Assembly: GCF_900199435.1 (NCBI RefSeq)
Contig: NZ_OAML01000003.1
Coordinates: 186,001 to 250,000, forward strand
Length of the DNA stretch: 64,000 nucleotides
Source: Pygmaiobacter massiliensis
GTDB lineage: Bacteria; Bacillota; Clostridia; Oscillospirales; Ruminococcaceae
Direction: 5' to 3'
The position numbers and the translations under genes are program-made. The notes under the pieces were generated by a model. It was given only the letters and a program-made list of their open reading frames with translations, did not search any database and was not told the DNA's origin. Below are positions 16,525 through 23,697 of the stretch, one piece after another. Each line of letters begins with the position of its first letter. The first letter of the stretch is position 1.

Positions 16525-17619
16525 TCAATGTTTAGCGGTTATCTTTTCCAAAAACGTCTCCCCCGAAATCTCCCCAGCCACAAACTGTTCCCTTGCCGCC
16601 ATAGCAGGCACCGACCATGCATCAAACGCCGCCTGCGCTTGTCCCTTAGTTTCCGCCGTTTCCTTATTGCGGTCACGCTCCAGCTGTTGCTGCTTCATCC
16701 GGCGAATACGCTCGTATTCTTTCAGCGGAGCATTCTCCGTCTTGTCCAGCTGTGCATTGAATATCATTTTCGGCCCCACTTGCTTGCAGGTGCGGCCGTT
16801 TTCTGTTTTTCGGTCGCAATATTCGGCATTGCGTTTGTTTTTGAGCACGAAATATCTCCCGCACAGCTTACACCGCTTGACCTTTAATCCTCGGCTCATC
16901 AGCTCCAGAAAATCGTAAAACAGCAAATCATCAAAGGATAGTATCCATGTAAACGGCAGTAAGCTAATGCCGCCCCTGCCGTTATACATGGTTGCGAGCT
17001 GGGCTTCAATATCCAGCTCATTATCGTTCACGCTGCGTACCGTGGCATAGTCCAGATTGCCGTTCTTATCCACCGGAGCCATCGCATAACCGGTCTGAAA
17101 AGTATAGTCCCTGAATTTCGCATCACTTTGCAGAAAGCCAAGAAATTTACGAGCAGTCGAGATTTCGGGGTGAAGGCTATCGTCCAAACAAAAAGCTATG
17201 CCATTTTCAAAATCCTCGCGCAGCAACAGAATATTTGCAAGTGCCATAAACCCGCGCTTCAGCTGTTCAGGATCAGACCATTCTTCGTTATCAAAGCAGC
17301 GCTCGAGCTCCCCCAGCAAGAAACGATGCAAATGGATGTTGTCAGAAAGCAAATCGGCAGCGTCTCGCATCTTGTCACAGACACCGCGATACCCAATATC
17401 AGCCTGCAAACGAAAGTTGAACTCATTGCCCTTTATAAATCCGCCCATTACTTTCTGAAAGGCAGATAAATCCATCTCTAAAAACTGAATCAGAAAATCA
17501 CCCACACAGTCCTGCTGAAAATGACTCTTGCTGGTTTCATTCTCAAACCAGATAATGCGCAGGGCGTGATTGGACTGCTTATAAATTTTGTAGCATGGCA
17601 ACTGCGGTACATAAAACAT
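16525..17619 (-). CDS. DUF6076 protein with a CGNR-like zinc finger
   Basis: The product has 364 residues. The C-terminal third has a zinc-finger-like motif, CKLCGRYF then YCDR then CKQVG (near residues 247-281), as in DUF6076 and CGNR proteins. A basic helical tail follows (RRMKQQQLERDR). GGAGG lies before ATG 17619. Proteins of this kind are frequent in Clostridial mobilizable elements and their function is unknown. It is divergent from the RepA-like gene, with the shared intergenic region holding that gene's promoter. Confidence 0.75.
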   Translation of the reverse strand: MFYVPQLPCYKIYKQSNHALRIIWFENETSKSHFQQDCVGDFLIQFLEMDLSAFQKVMGGFIKGNEFNFRLQADIGYRGVCDKMRDAADLLSDNIHLHRFLLGELERCFDNEEWSDPEQLKRGFMALANILLLREDFENGIAFCLDDSLHPEISTARKFLGFLQSDAKFRDYTFQTGYAMAPVDKNGNLDYATVRSVNDNELDIEAQLATMYNGRGGISLLPFTWILSFDDLLFYDFLELMSRGLKVKRCKLCGRYFVLKNKRNAEYCDRKTENGRTCKQVGPKMIFNAQLDKTENAPLKEYERIRRMKQQQLERDRNKETAETKGQAQAAFDAWSVPAMAAREQFVAGEISGETFLEKITAKH

Positions 17620-17681
17620 AACGACCTCCGTATGGAATGAATTTTGCGAGAAAAAATTATTTATGGTTCTTTATTTCAAAC

Positions 17682-17740
17682 TTGTCTTACTCTTGCTACC
17701 ATTATATCATAGGGAATTGATTTTTGAGAATATAATTCCC
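17682..17740 (+). promoter_or_regulatory. Promoter and inverted repeat before the RepA-like gene
   Basis: The promoter is TTGTCT at 17682-17687, a 17-bp spacer and TATCAT at 17705-17710. A perfect 7-bp inverted repeat GGGAATT/AATTCCC (17712-17718 and 17734-17740) follows. It would sit at the transcription start and just before the ribosome site, so it may be an operator or a leader hairpin. Confidence 0.6.
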
Positions 17741-17752
17741 GAAGGAGGAAGT

Positions 17753-18715
17753 ATGAGTGATTTACAGCTAATCAATATGTCGGATGTGGAAGTAACAGCG
17801 GTACAGTGGCTCTGGTATCCCTACATACCCTTTGGCAAGCTCACCATCATGCAGGGCGACCCCGGCGAGGGGAAAACACACCTAATTCTCGCTGTTACCG
17901 CAAGGCTGACCAAGGGTGAAGCGCTGCCACAGGCAGAGCCCATGCCACCAGCCAATGTGATTTACCAGACAGCGGAGGACGGCTTATCCGACACCATCAA
18001 ACCACGACTGGAGATGGTGGGTGCAGATTGCAGCCGGGTGCTGGTCATTGATGAGAGCAAGGAAACTCTATCCCTGAGCGATGAGCGCATCCGTGAAGCT
18101 ATTGAGCAGACCGATGCCAAACTGCTTATCCTCGACCCCTTGCAAGCGTATCTGGGTGCTAACGTGGATATGCACCGTGCCAACGAGATACGTCCGGTAT
18201 TTCACAAGCTGGGACAGGTAGCAGAGGAAACCGGCTGCGCCGTGGTTATCATCGGGCACATGAACAAGGGTGGGACGAAAAGCGGATACCGTGGGCTGGG
18301 TTCCATCGACATCACCGCTGCTGCCCGCAGCGTGCTGGTGGTGGGCAAATCGCCCCAAGACCCGAACACCCGCATCATGGCGCACAGCAAAAGCAACCTT
18401 GCCCCGGCAGGTGCGTCCATCGCTTTTGAGTTGGGAGATACCTTTCGCTTTTTAGGGACAAGCTCCATCACGGTGGATGAGCTGCTGGGCTTTGAGCAGG
18501 TCAAGCGAAACCCAATGGAGGAAGCCAAGTCGCTTTTGTTGTCGATGCTTTCGGATGGCAGGCAGGAAAGCAAAGTAATTTTCGAGGAGGCTCAGCAGCG
18601 AGGCATTTCGGAGCGAACTATCAAAACCGCCAAAAACGAACTGGGAATTAAGTCTTTTCGTGATGGCGTGAAGTGGTACTTTTATCCGCCGAAAAAGGTC
18701 AAGAGTGCAAAATAA
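17753..18715 (+). CDS. RepA-like AAA ATPase (replicative helicase type)
   Basis: The product has 320 residues. ATG 17753 has AGGAGG four bases upstream, which is preferred over an earlier frame start. A RecA-type AAA_25 fold has Walker A GDPGEGKTHL near residues 35-44, Walker B LLILDPLQAYLG near 123, and a following VVIIGHMNKGG sensor strand. It resembles plasmid RepA hexameric helicases and the ATPases found beside mob genes. It may support replication of the excised circle. A C-terminal winged-helix-like region (GISERTIKTAKNELGIKSF) follows. Confidence 0.82.
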   Translation: MSDLQLINMSDVEVTAVQWLWYPYIPFGKLTIMQGDPGEGKTHLILAVTARLTKGEALPQAEPMPPANVIYQTAEDGLSDTIKPRLEMVGADCSRVLVIDESKETLSLSDERIREAIEQTDAKLLILDPLQAYLGANVDMHRANEIRPVFHKLGQVAEETGCAVVIIGHMNKGGTKSGYRGLGSIDITAAARSVLVVGKSPQDPNTRIMAHSKSNLAPAGASIAFELGDTFRFLGTSSITVDELLGFEQVKRNPMEEAKSLLLSMLSDGRQESKVIFEEAQQRGISERTIKTAKNELGIKSFRDGVKWYFYPPKKVKSAK

Positions 18716-18728
18716 CCTATATACCACC

Positions 18729-18885
18729 GTTTGCACCCTTACCCCCAAGGTACGGTAAGACGCAGGGGGTACGTTTCACACCCGAAGGGTGTGGCAAGCG
18801 TCCTATCCGTAAGACGCCTACGGCATCTTGTGGATAGTTTCCTGCTGGCGCAGAGCCATAAATGCAGAAAGGGTTTGCACCCTTA
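18729..18885 (+). other. Candidate origin of transfer (oriT)
   Basis: The stretch between the ATPase and mobC is dense in repeats. There is a 13-bp direct repeat GTTTGCACCCTTA at 18729-18741 and 18873-18885. GTAAGACGC occurs twice, at 18755-18763 and 18809-18817, resembling the GTAAGTGCGC nic region of RSF1010. ACCCCC/GGGGGT flank the first copy, a CACACCC/GGGTGTG hairpin lies at 18777-18793, and CTATCC/GGATAG flank the second copy. Its position next to mobC and the relaxase is where MOBP elements keep oriT. The exact nick site is not determined. Confidence 0.6.
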
Positions 18886-18911
18886 AAAACAAAAAATGAA
18901 GGGAGTTTTCT

Positions 18912-19256
18912 ATGAAGCGAAACAGCAGCATTACCTTTCGTGTCAGCGAACACGAGAAAAAGCGAATTGCAGCCAAGGCACTGACGGCACGGTTTACCAC
19001 CTCGGATTTTTGCCGCTGTGCTGCGCTGGGCAAAGAGGTCGTTTACATTGAAGGGCTGAACGAGTGTAACTATGAGCTGAATAAAATCGGCAACAATCTT
19101 AACCAGCTCACGGTGCTCTGCCACCAGCGTCGGATTGACAATCCCGACCTGCGGAATATGCACGGTCAGCTGTGCGCCGTGCTGGAGAGCATCGCCGAAA
19201 AGCTCTACTACGGTGAGGAGGACGATGCCGAGGATGGCGATAATCAAACCAATTAA
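18912..19256 (+). CDS. mobC: MobC-like relaxosome protein
   Basis: The product has 114 residues. An N-terminal ribbon-helix-helix strand (SITFRVSEHEKKRIAAKA) and the MobC hallmark LNKIGNNLNQL near residues 56-66 are present. It would bind oriT and help the relaxase open the strands. GGGAG lies six bases before ATG. Its end overlaps the relaxase start by about 30 bases, so the two are translated together. An acidic tail (GEEDDAEDGDN) closes the protein. Confidence 0.88.
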   Translation: MKRNSSITFRVSEHEKKRIAAKALTARFTTSDFCRCAALGKEVVYIEGLNECNYELNKIGNNLNQLTVLCHQRRIDNPDLRNMHGQLCAVLESIAEKLYYGEEDDAEDGDNQTN

Positions 19257-20397
19257 AGTCCGTGTCGGTAATCTGGCAGGGCTGCGAGGGGTTCTGGATT
19301 ACATCAAAGCAGACTTCAAAACCCAAGACGGCGCATTGGTATTTGGCAAGGATTGCATCCCCGAAAAATCCTTTGAGCAGATGCTCATTACCAAAAAGGC
19401 GTTTCACAAGGACACCGGCCGCCAATACGCCCACTTTGTCCAGAGCTTCTATCGCTATGACGACCTCACCCCGGTGCAGGCAATGGAAATCGGACAGAAG
19501 TTTATGGAGCGGTATCAGCGATTCAAGGATTTTCAGGTCTGTGCCGCCGTTCACACCAACGGCCCGCAGCTGCATATTCACTATGTGGTCAACACCGTCA
19601 GCCATGTAGACGGTCACAAATGGCAGTCCTCCCGAGAGGATTTGAAGCAGATGCGCAGCATCAATGATGCGCTCTGCCGTGAATATGGTCTAAATGTCTA
19701 CGAAAAGCCACGCAGAGGGCATCGCTCCCACGGTGAATACCGTACCAAGCAAAGCTGGAAGGAGCAGCTGGCAAGGGACGTGGCGCAGTGCGTAAAGGAC
19801 AGCAGTAATCCCGCCGACTTCAAGCTGCTTTTATGGGAGCGGGGCATTGACTGCGACATTGCTACCAAAAGCATTTTGTTTACGGTGCAGGCTGGGACTT
19901 ACGGCTTGGCTGAGGAACGCAAATGCTCAAACTGGAAACTGCGATCCTACGGCGACTTTACCAGTGAAAATATTCTGCAAAGCATTCAGTACAACAAATT
20001 TGTGCTGGAGGAAGCGTGGCATGATTTTCCGCTGGTGTCCGAGGTGCTGGGGCTGTTGGGAGCTGCGAACCACCCGGACGACCCAAGCATTTACGAGCGC
20101 ACATTCCTCGGAAATCTTTGTCCGGAGGACTTTAAGGGCAAAACCAAGCTGCAAATCGAGCAGATGCTTTCCGAGCGAAAGCACCAAGAGCTGATTGCTA
20201 TGCAGACGAGGGAAATACGGGAGCGCATTGCCGCAGAGCAGGCACAGTCGGCACTTCTGCACAGCTCCATCGCCAGTCTAATAGAGGAGTTCTCCCACTG
20301 GCTTTGGGAGCAGGAGAACAAACACAACACACAACAATTTGGTGATACAATGGAGGCTAAAATTTATGAGGAAGAAAACGATTGGGAATTGTATTAA
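19225..20397 (+). CDS. MOBP-type relaxase (mobilization nuclease)
   Basis: The product has about 390 residues. The start is ATG 19225 or 19234; GAGGAGG at 19215-19221 fits either, and MAIIKPIKV from 19234 is the usual family opening. The N-terminal relaxase domain carries the histidine triad region HTNGPQLHIHYV near residue 110-121. It nicks oriT, stays bound to the 5' end and leads the strand to the recipient. The C-terminus is helical without a primase domain. The gene overlaps mobC. Confidence 0.9.
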   Translation: MPRMAIIKPIKVRVGNLAGLRGVLDYIKADFKTQDGALVFGKDCIPEKSFEQMLITKKAFHKDTGRQYAHFVQSFYRYDDLTPVQAMEIGQKFMERYQRFKDFQVCAAVHTNGPQLHIHYVVNTVSHVDGHKWQSSREDLKQMRSINDALCREYGLNVYEKPRRGHRSHGEYRTKQSWKEQLARDVAQCVKDSSNPADFKLLLWERGIDCDIATKSILFTVQAGTYGLAEERKCSNWKLRSYGDFTSENILQSIQYNKFVLEEAWHDFPLVSEVLGLLGAANHPDDPSIYERTFLGNLCPEDFKGKTKLQIEQMLSERKHQELIAMQTREIRERIAAEQAQSALLHSSIASLIEEFSHWLWEQENKHNTQQFGDTMEAKIYEEENDWELY

Positions 20398-20423
20398 CCG
20401 CCTGAAAATGGAGGTTTTATTCA

Positions 20424-20630
20424 ATGGGTTTAACACAAAAAGACGCTTATCGGGTGATGCTTCAGGATTATCCCGATGTACTGAACATCGACGAACTGTG
20501 CCGCTTGCTGGCAGTGAGTAAAAAGACAGCCTACAAACTTCTTAAAGAGGGTGAAATCGGCTGCATCAAGGTGGGGCGGGAATACCGCATCGCCAAGGCG
20601 CACCTGCTGACCTATTTCGGTATCGTGTAG
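20424..20630 (+). CDS. Excisionase-like HTH protein
   Basis: The product has 68 residues. A MerR-like excisionase fold is visible: LNIDELCRLLAVSKKTAYKL, then GCIKVGREYRIAKAHL. Such proteins bend DNA at the element ends and push the integrase toward excision. GGAGG lies nine bases before ATG. It follows the relaxase by 26 bases and precedes the integrase promoter, the standard place for xis. Confidence 0.88.
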   Translation: MGLTQKDAYRVMLQDYPDVLNIDELCRLLAVSKKTAYKLLKEGEIGCIKVGREYRIAKAHLLTYFGIV

Positions 20631-20665
20631 GCAAAAATATTATCACATTAAAGTGCTGAATTGTC

Positions 20666-20717
20666 TGGACGCTCACTTACCTCGATGTTATACTGTAACC
20701 ATCAGCGGTAGGTGAGC
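20666..20717 (+). promoter_or_regulatory. Integrase promoter inside an inverted repeat
   Basis: The promoter is TGGACG at 20666-20671, a 17-bp spacer and TATACT at 20689-20694. GCTCACTTACC (20671-20681) and GGTAGGTGAGC (20707-20717) form an inverted repeat matching at 10 of 11 positions around the -10. This is a likely operator for the excisionase or another element protein. Confidence 0.55.
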
Positions 20718-20740
20718 TCCCGGCAGGAAAGGAGAGAATC

Positions 20741-21907
20741 ATGGTATCGGGACACCTTCAAGAGAAAAATGGCATATATCATGCTGTGCTCAGTTTTAAG
20801 GATGAGCACGGCAAACGCAAAACAAAGTGGGTTTCCACCGAATTACCCACCAAAGGAAATAAGAAAAAGGCAGAACAGAAGCTTGCGGAAATCCGCAAAA
20901 CCTTTGTTCCGCCCAAGCAGTTGACACGAGATGCCCAGCAAATGTTCTCGGACTATATGCTGGAATGGCTGCAATCTATGAAGCCCAATATTGAGAATGT
21001 GACCTTTGCAGGCTACACTCGTTCCGTAAAAAATGTGATTGTGCCGTATTTTGAGCCGCTCGCCATCCCACTCAAGGATTTGAAAGCCAGCGATATTCAG
21101 CGGTTTTACAACCACGAGTTGCAGACGGTTTCCGCAAAGACAGTACAGAGGTATCACGCCAATATTCACAAAGCCCTAAAGGATGCCGTCCGTATGGACA
21201 TTATCATCAGCAATCCGGCTGAAAAGGTCACTCGCCCCAAGGCAACAAAGTTTGTCGGCAGCTTCTATGACAGCGAGGAGATTAACCAGCTGTTTGAGCT
21301 GTCCAAGGGGACACGGCTGGAGCTGCCCATTCTGTTCGGTGCTTTTTATGGGCTGCGCAGAGCGGAAATTGTGGGGCTGCGGTGGTCGGCAATCGACTTT
21401 CGGCAAAACACCATCTCCATCCGACATACAGTCAACAGCTACAAGTTGGACGGCAAAAAGGTAATTGAAGCGAAGGACAGAGCAAAAACCAAGTCCAGTA
21501 TGCGAACATTGCCGCTTGTGCCTATCTTTCGGACATATCTGCTGGAGAAAAAGCAAAAGCAGGAGGAATACCGCAGGCTTTGTGGAAACTCCTACTGCAA
21601 GGACTATCTGGACTATCTGTATGTGGATGAGCTGGGGCATTTGATTGAACCGTTTTACATCACGTCGGCTTTTCCAAAGTTTTTAGAGAAGCACGGGCTG
21701 CGCAGAATTCGCTTTCATGATCTCAGACACTCTTGTGCTTCGCTATTGCTTGCCAACAATGTACCTATGAAGCAGACTCAAGAATGGTTGGGGCATTCAG
21801 ACTTTAGCACGACAGCCAATATCTATGCTCATCTGGACTACAATTCCAAGCTGTCCAGTGCATCCGCACTCATGGCAGGGTTGGGATTTTCGGAGGAAAC
21901 GCCGTAG
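20741..21907 (+). CDS. int: Tyrosine recombinase / integrase (Tn916 Int type)
   Basis: The product has 388 residues. The N-terminus is AP2/arm-binding-like (VSGHLQEKNGIYHAVLSF), followed by a SAM-like core-binding domain (about 65-165). The catalytic domain has Arg in GLRRAEIVGL near 205, HDLRH near 325, LGH near 350 and the nucleophile Tyr in TANIYAHLDY near 361. It joins the element into the tRNA-Ser anticodon loop and excises it. AGGAGA lies six bases before ATG. It is complete and lies about 0.4 kb from attR. Confidence 0.95.
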   Translation: MVSGHLQEKNGIYHAVLSFKDEHGKRKTKWVSTELPTKGNKKKAEQKLAEIRKTFVPPKQLTRDAQQMFSDYMLEWLQSMKPNIENVTFAGYTRSVKNVIVPYFEPLAIPLKDLKASDIQRFYNHELQTVSAKTVQRYHANIHKALKDAVRMDIIISNPAEKVTRPKATKFVGSFYDSEEINQLFELSKGTRLELPILFGAFYGLRRAEIVGLRWSAIDFRQNTISIRHTVNSYKLDGKKVIEAKDRAKTKSSMRTLPLVPIFRTYLLEKKQKQEEYRRLCGNSYCKDYLDYLYVDELGHLIEPFYITSAFPKFLEKHGLRRIRFHDLRHSCASLLLANNVPMKQTQEWLGHSDFSTTANIYAHLDYNSKLSSASALMAGLGFSEETP

Positions 21908-21910
21908 CAG

Positions 21911-21937
21911 CATCTCTCCTATAAAACAGGAGAGATG
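21911..21937. repeat. Inverted GGAGAGATG pair after the integrase
   Basis: CATCTCTCCT (21911-21920) and AGGAGAGATG (21928-21937) form a perfect 10-bp inverted repeat with a seven-base loop. There is no T-run on either side, so it is a weak terminator. It holds two opposed copies of the GGAGAGAT octamer found near both element ends. Confidence 0.5.
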
Positions 21938-21970
21938 GACGGTCAAAACGCCAAATAGAAAGACAGTCAG

Positions 21971-22014
21971 AAAAAATGAGAAAGCCTGTAAACCGCATGG
22001 CTACAGGCTTTCTC
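21971..22014 (-). terminator. Terminator of the element-borne tRNA-Ser
   Basis: On the minus strand GAGAAAGCCTGTA pairs with its complement across a short loop (21979-22014) and ATTTTTT follows. It begins three bases after the CCA end of the tRNA. Confidence 0.85.
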
Positions 22015-22016
22015 GA

Positions 22017-22107
22017 TGGCGGAAGCGGTGGGATTCGAACCCACGAGCCCATTGCTGGACTACCTGATTTCGAGTCAGGGCCGTTATGACCACTTCGATA
22101 CGCTTCC
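22017..22107 (-). tRNA. tRNA-Ser(CGA), complete, carried by the element
   Basis: Acceptor GGAAGCG pairs with CGCTTCC; discriminator G and encoded CCA follow. The anticodon stem CCTGA/TCAGG holds the loop CTCGAAA, so the anticodon is CGA, reading UCG. A long serine-type variable arm and T arm GTGGG-TTCGAAT-CCCAC are present. The length is 91 nt. The acceptor differs from the interrupted host gene (GGACAGG), so this is a separate gene, not a duplicated junction. It lies inside the element, same strand as and downstream of the 5' half-tRNA and its promoter. Confidence 0.96.
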
Positions 22108-22145
22108 CAATCTATATCCACTCACACATCGGTCAGAATCGAGAG

Positions 22146-22170
22146 ATTTTGGAGAGATGCAGGAGAGAGA
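22146..22170 (+). repeat. Right-end GGAGAGAT repeats, likely integrase arm sites
   Basis: ATTTTGGAGAGAT (22146-22158) matches the left-end copy at 849-861, and a near copy GGAGAGAG follows at 22162-22169. The spacing of the pair (11 bases) equals that of the left pair at 788 and 799. Confidence 0.5.
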
Positions 22171-22255
22171 TAACATATATTTTATTGTATTTGAACCTAT
22201 GAAAAACCGCATCATTACAGGGGTTTGCAAGTACCAGCTACCGTTAAGGTGACTC

Positions 22256-22264
22256 CATTTCGAG
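22256..22264. repeat. attR core of the integrative element
   Basis: CATTTCGAG is identical to attL at 612-620. Sequence to the right is the 5' half of the host tRNA-Ser. Sequence to the left (GGTGACTC) is element and does not restore the anticodon stem. Confidence 0.85.
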
Positions 22265-22297
22265 TGCGGCTCGTTACGACCACTTCGATACCTGTCC
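22258..22297 (-). pseudogene. 5' half of split tRNA-Ser(CGA), right element junction
   Basis: Minus-strand reading gives acceptor GGACAGG, the D arm, anticodon stem CCGCA and loop CTCGAAA. The element then interrupts; its bases GGAGT cannot pair with CCGCA, so the gene is broken and not rebuilt. Its partner half is at 565-620. Confidence 0.9.
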
Positions 22298-22377
22298 GTA
22301 TACTGTTGTTAAAATGCAAAAAGCACACACAAAATATTCGTTCGCGCAGCTGCAATTTCGCATTAAAACGCTATAAT

Positions 22378-22406
22378 AGTATATCAAACAAAAAAGGATT
22401 CGTCAA
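22378..22406 (-). promoter_or_regulatory. Promoter of the interrupted tRNA-Ser gene
   Basis: On the minus strand TTGACG (22406-22401), a 17-bp spacer and TATACT (22383-22378) form a strong sigma-A promoter. Transcripts would run through the half-tRNA into the element and reach the complete tRNA-Ser and its terminator. Confidence 0.8.
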
Positions 22407-22411
22407 GCAGA

Positions 22412-22441
22412 AAACACGGGCGGCCAAAAGGCCTGCCCGTG
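22412..22441 (-). terminator. Terminator of the DUF2804 gene
   Basis: On the minus strand ACACGGGC and GGCC pair with GGCC and GCCCGTGT around TTTT, with one bulge, and TTTTC follows. It starts seven bases after the stop codon. Confidence 0.75.
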
Positions 22442-22447
22442 TAAAAG

Positions 22448-23452
22448 CTACCAATTATTTACTGCGTGTTCCGCAAAAGCGTACAGCTCTTTAATTTCTA
22501 GTTGCCGACCATCATCCAACACTACAAACCCATCAAAACGCCCAAAAACCTGATGGCAGACATTGTTGATAAAAAGCACTTTGGTGGTGGTCGTGCGGTC
22601 AAAACTGGGGGTCATGGTCAGTTTTACGCGTCCAGCATCGTCGACCAGCTGCCAGGGTTTCATAAAATCTGGCTCATGGGTGATTTGCAGTTTGCCAAGC
22701 TTGTGTGCATTGCCTTCGTAAAAAAGAATATTCTCTGTTGCGGCATCCGTGTTGCCAAAACCGCAACCGAGGTTAAACCCGAGGATGCTACCGTCGACTT
22801 CGCCGGTGCCGTTAGACCAGAACCACTCGTTATGAAATGGCCAAACGCCGCGGCCCCAATCGAGTAGTCCAAAGCTGTCAGAGGGGTCAAAATGATAAGT
22901 TTCGCCGCCGGTGCGCACAAAGCCCTCTGCTGGCATACAGTTAATTTTATGGTTGTAGTAAAAACGGGTGGGGCTTTCATCAAACGGCACGTTAATCACC
23001 ATAGCATGCGGGTTTTTTCGACGCAACACAATCTCTGTTTCAAAGTCATCTTTTTTGCAGCGCAGAATCCGCATATTTCCGCGGGTTTCATACTGCATAA
23101 AAAGGCCACCTTTGTCGTAGGTTAAAGTACCGTCCGTTTCGGCATCGGCAGGCATATGTAGGCTGCCAAATGGCAGCGCCAACAGTTTATCAAACCTTGC
23201 AATCCATCGGCCTTCTGCAAAGTCAAAAAACATAATGCCGACCTGCCCGGCATAGCTTGCGTGCCCTAAGGTGAACTGCAAACATTTCGTGCGGTCAGAA
23301 ACCTGGTAAAAATCCCATTCTTTAATACGCCAGGGCGCAGCGTGAATCGCCCGGCGGTCATAACTGCGCATGCTGCGGGTGGAATACCCCGGAATCGGCC
23401 GGCCTTTGGCATCCAGCACCGGGCCGGGTTCGGTAAAGCGTTGTTGTTCCAT
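22448..23452 (-). CDS. DUF2804 domain protein
   Basis: The product has 334 residues, within the family's usual size. Features are an N-terminal GPVLDAKGRPIPGYSTRS, a mid-region INCMPAEGFV, then FGLLDWGRGVWPFHNEWFWSN and GFNLGCGFGN, which mark DUF2804. The fold is probably a beta-rich lipocalin-like barrel (from memory of related families). The function is unknown and no signal peptide is seen. GGAGG lies seven bases before ATG. It stands alone between the tRNA-Ser promoter and the gpmI terminator. Confidence 0.85.
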   Translation of the reverse strand: MEQQRFTEPGPVLDAKGRPIPGYSTRSMRSYDRRAIHAAPWRIKEWDFYQVSDRTKCLQFTLGHASYAGQVGIMFFDFAEGRWIARFDKLLALPFGSLHMPADAETDGTLTYDKGGLFMQYETRGNMRILRCKKDDFETEIVLRRKNPHAMVINVPFDESPTRFYYNHKINCMPAEGFVRTGGETYHFDPSDSFGLLDWGRGVWPFHNEWFWSNGTGEVDGSILGFNLGCGFGNTDAATENILFYEGNAHKLGKLQITHEPDFMKPWQLVDDAGRVKLTMTPSFDRTTTTKVLFINNVCHQVFGRFDGFVVLDDGRQLEIKELYAFAEHAVNNW

Positions 23453-23642
23453 TTGCGGGCCTCCCTTTTGTTATATTCTAAAGGATTGCCAATGCCAGTG
23501 CAAGTGCGAGATTGGACAAGAAAAGCAAGATGTTTTTGGAAGGCCCCACAGCAATTCTAAATTGCTGCCGCAAAATGTTGGTAGTAAGCTGTCACACGAA
23601 GAAATCGGAACGATAAAAAAGAAATACAAGGCCGAATAATAA

Positions 23643-23673
23643 AAAAAGAGCGGCAGATTGCCGCTCTTTTTTT
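23643..23673 (-). terminator. Terminator of the glycolytic operon
   Basis: GAGCGGCA-GAT-TGCCGCTC is flanked by A and T runs on both sides, so it works on either strand. It lies 25 bases after the gpmI stop. Confidence 0.9.
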
Positions 23674-23697
23674 ATTGATAATATTCTGGGCAGCGGC

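Larger units (their letters stand above)
621..22264. mobile_element. Integrative and mobilizable element in tRNA-Ser(CGA)
   Basis: The ends are set by the split host tRNA-Ser gene and the CATTTCGAG core repeat. Inside are a tyrosine recombinase next to the right end, an excisionase-like gene, relaxase, MobC, a candidate oriT, a RepA-like ATPase, a complete tRNA-Ser, and defence and accessory cargo. No type IV secretion genes are present, so it would need a helper conjugative element to transfer. Genes from about 7 to 16.4 kb look more AT-rich than the mobilization genes, which suggests the defence block was acquired separately. Confidence 0.88.

Noticed and set aside
21911-21937. Terminator of the integrase gene
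   Set aside because: The stem is perfect, but no T-run follows on either strand. It was kept as a repeat because it contains the GGAGAGAT octamer.
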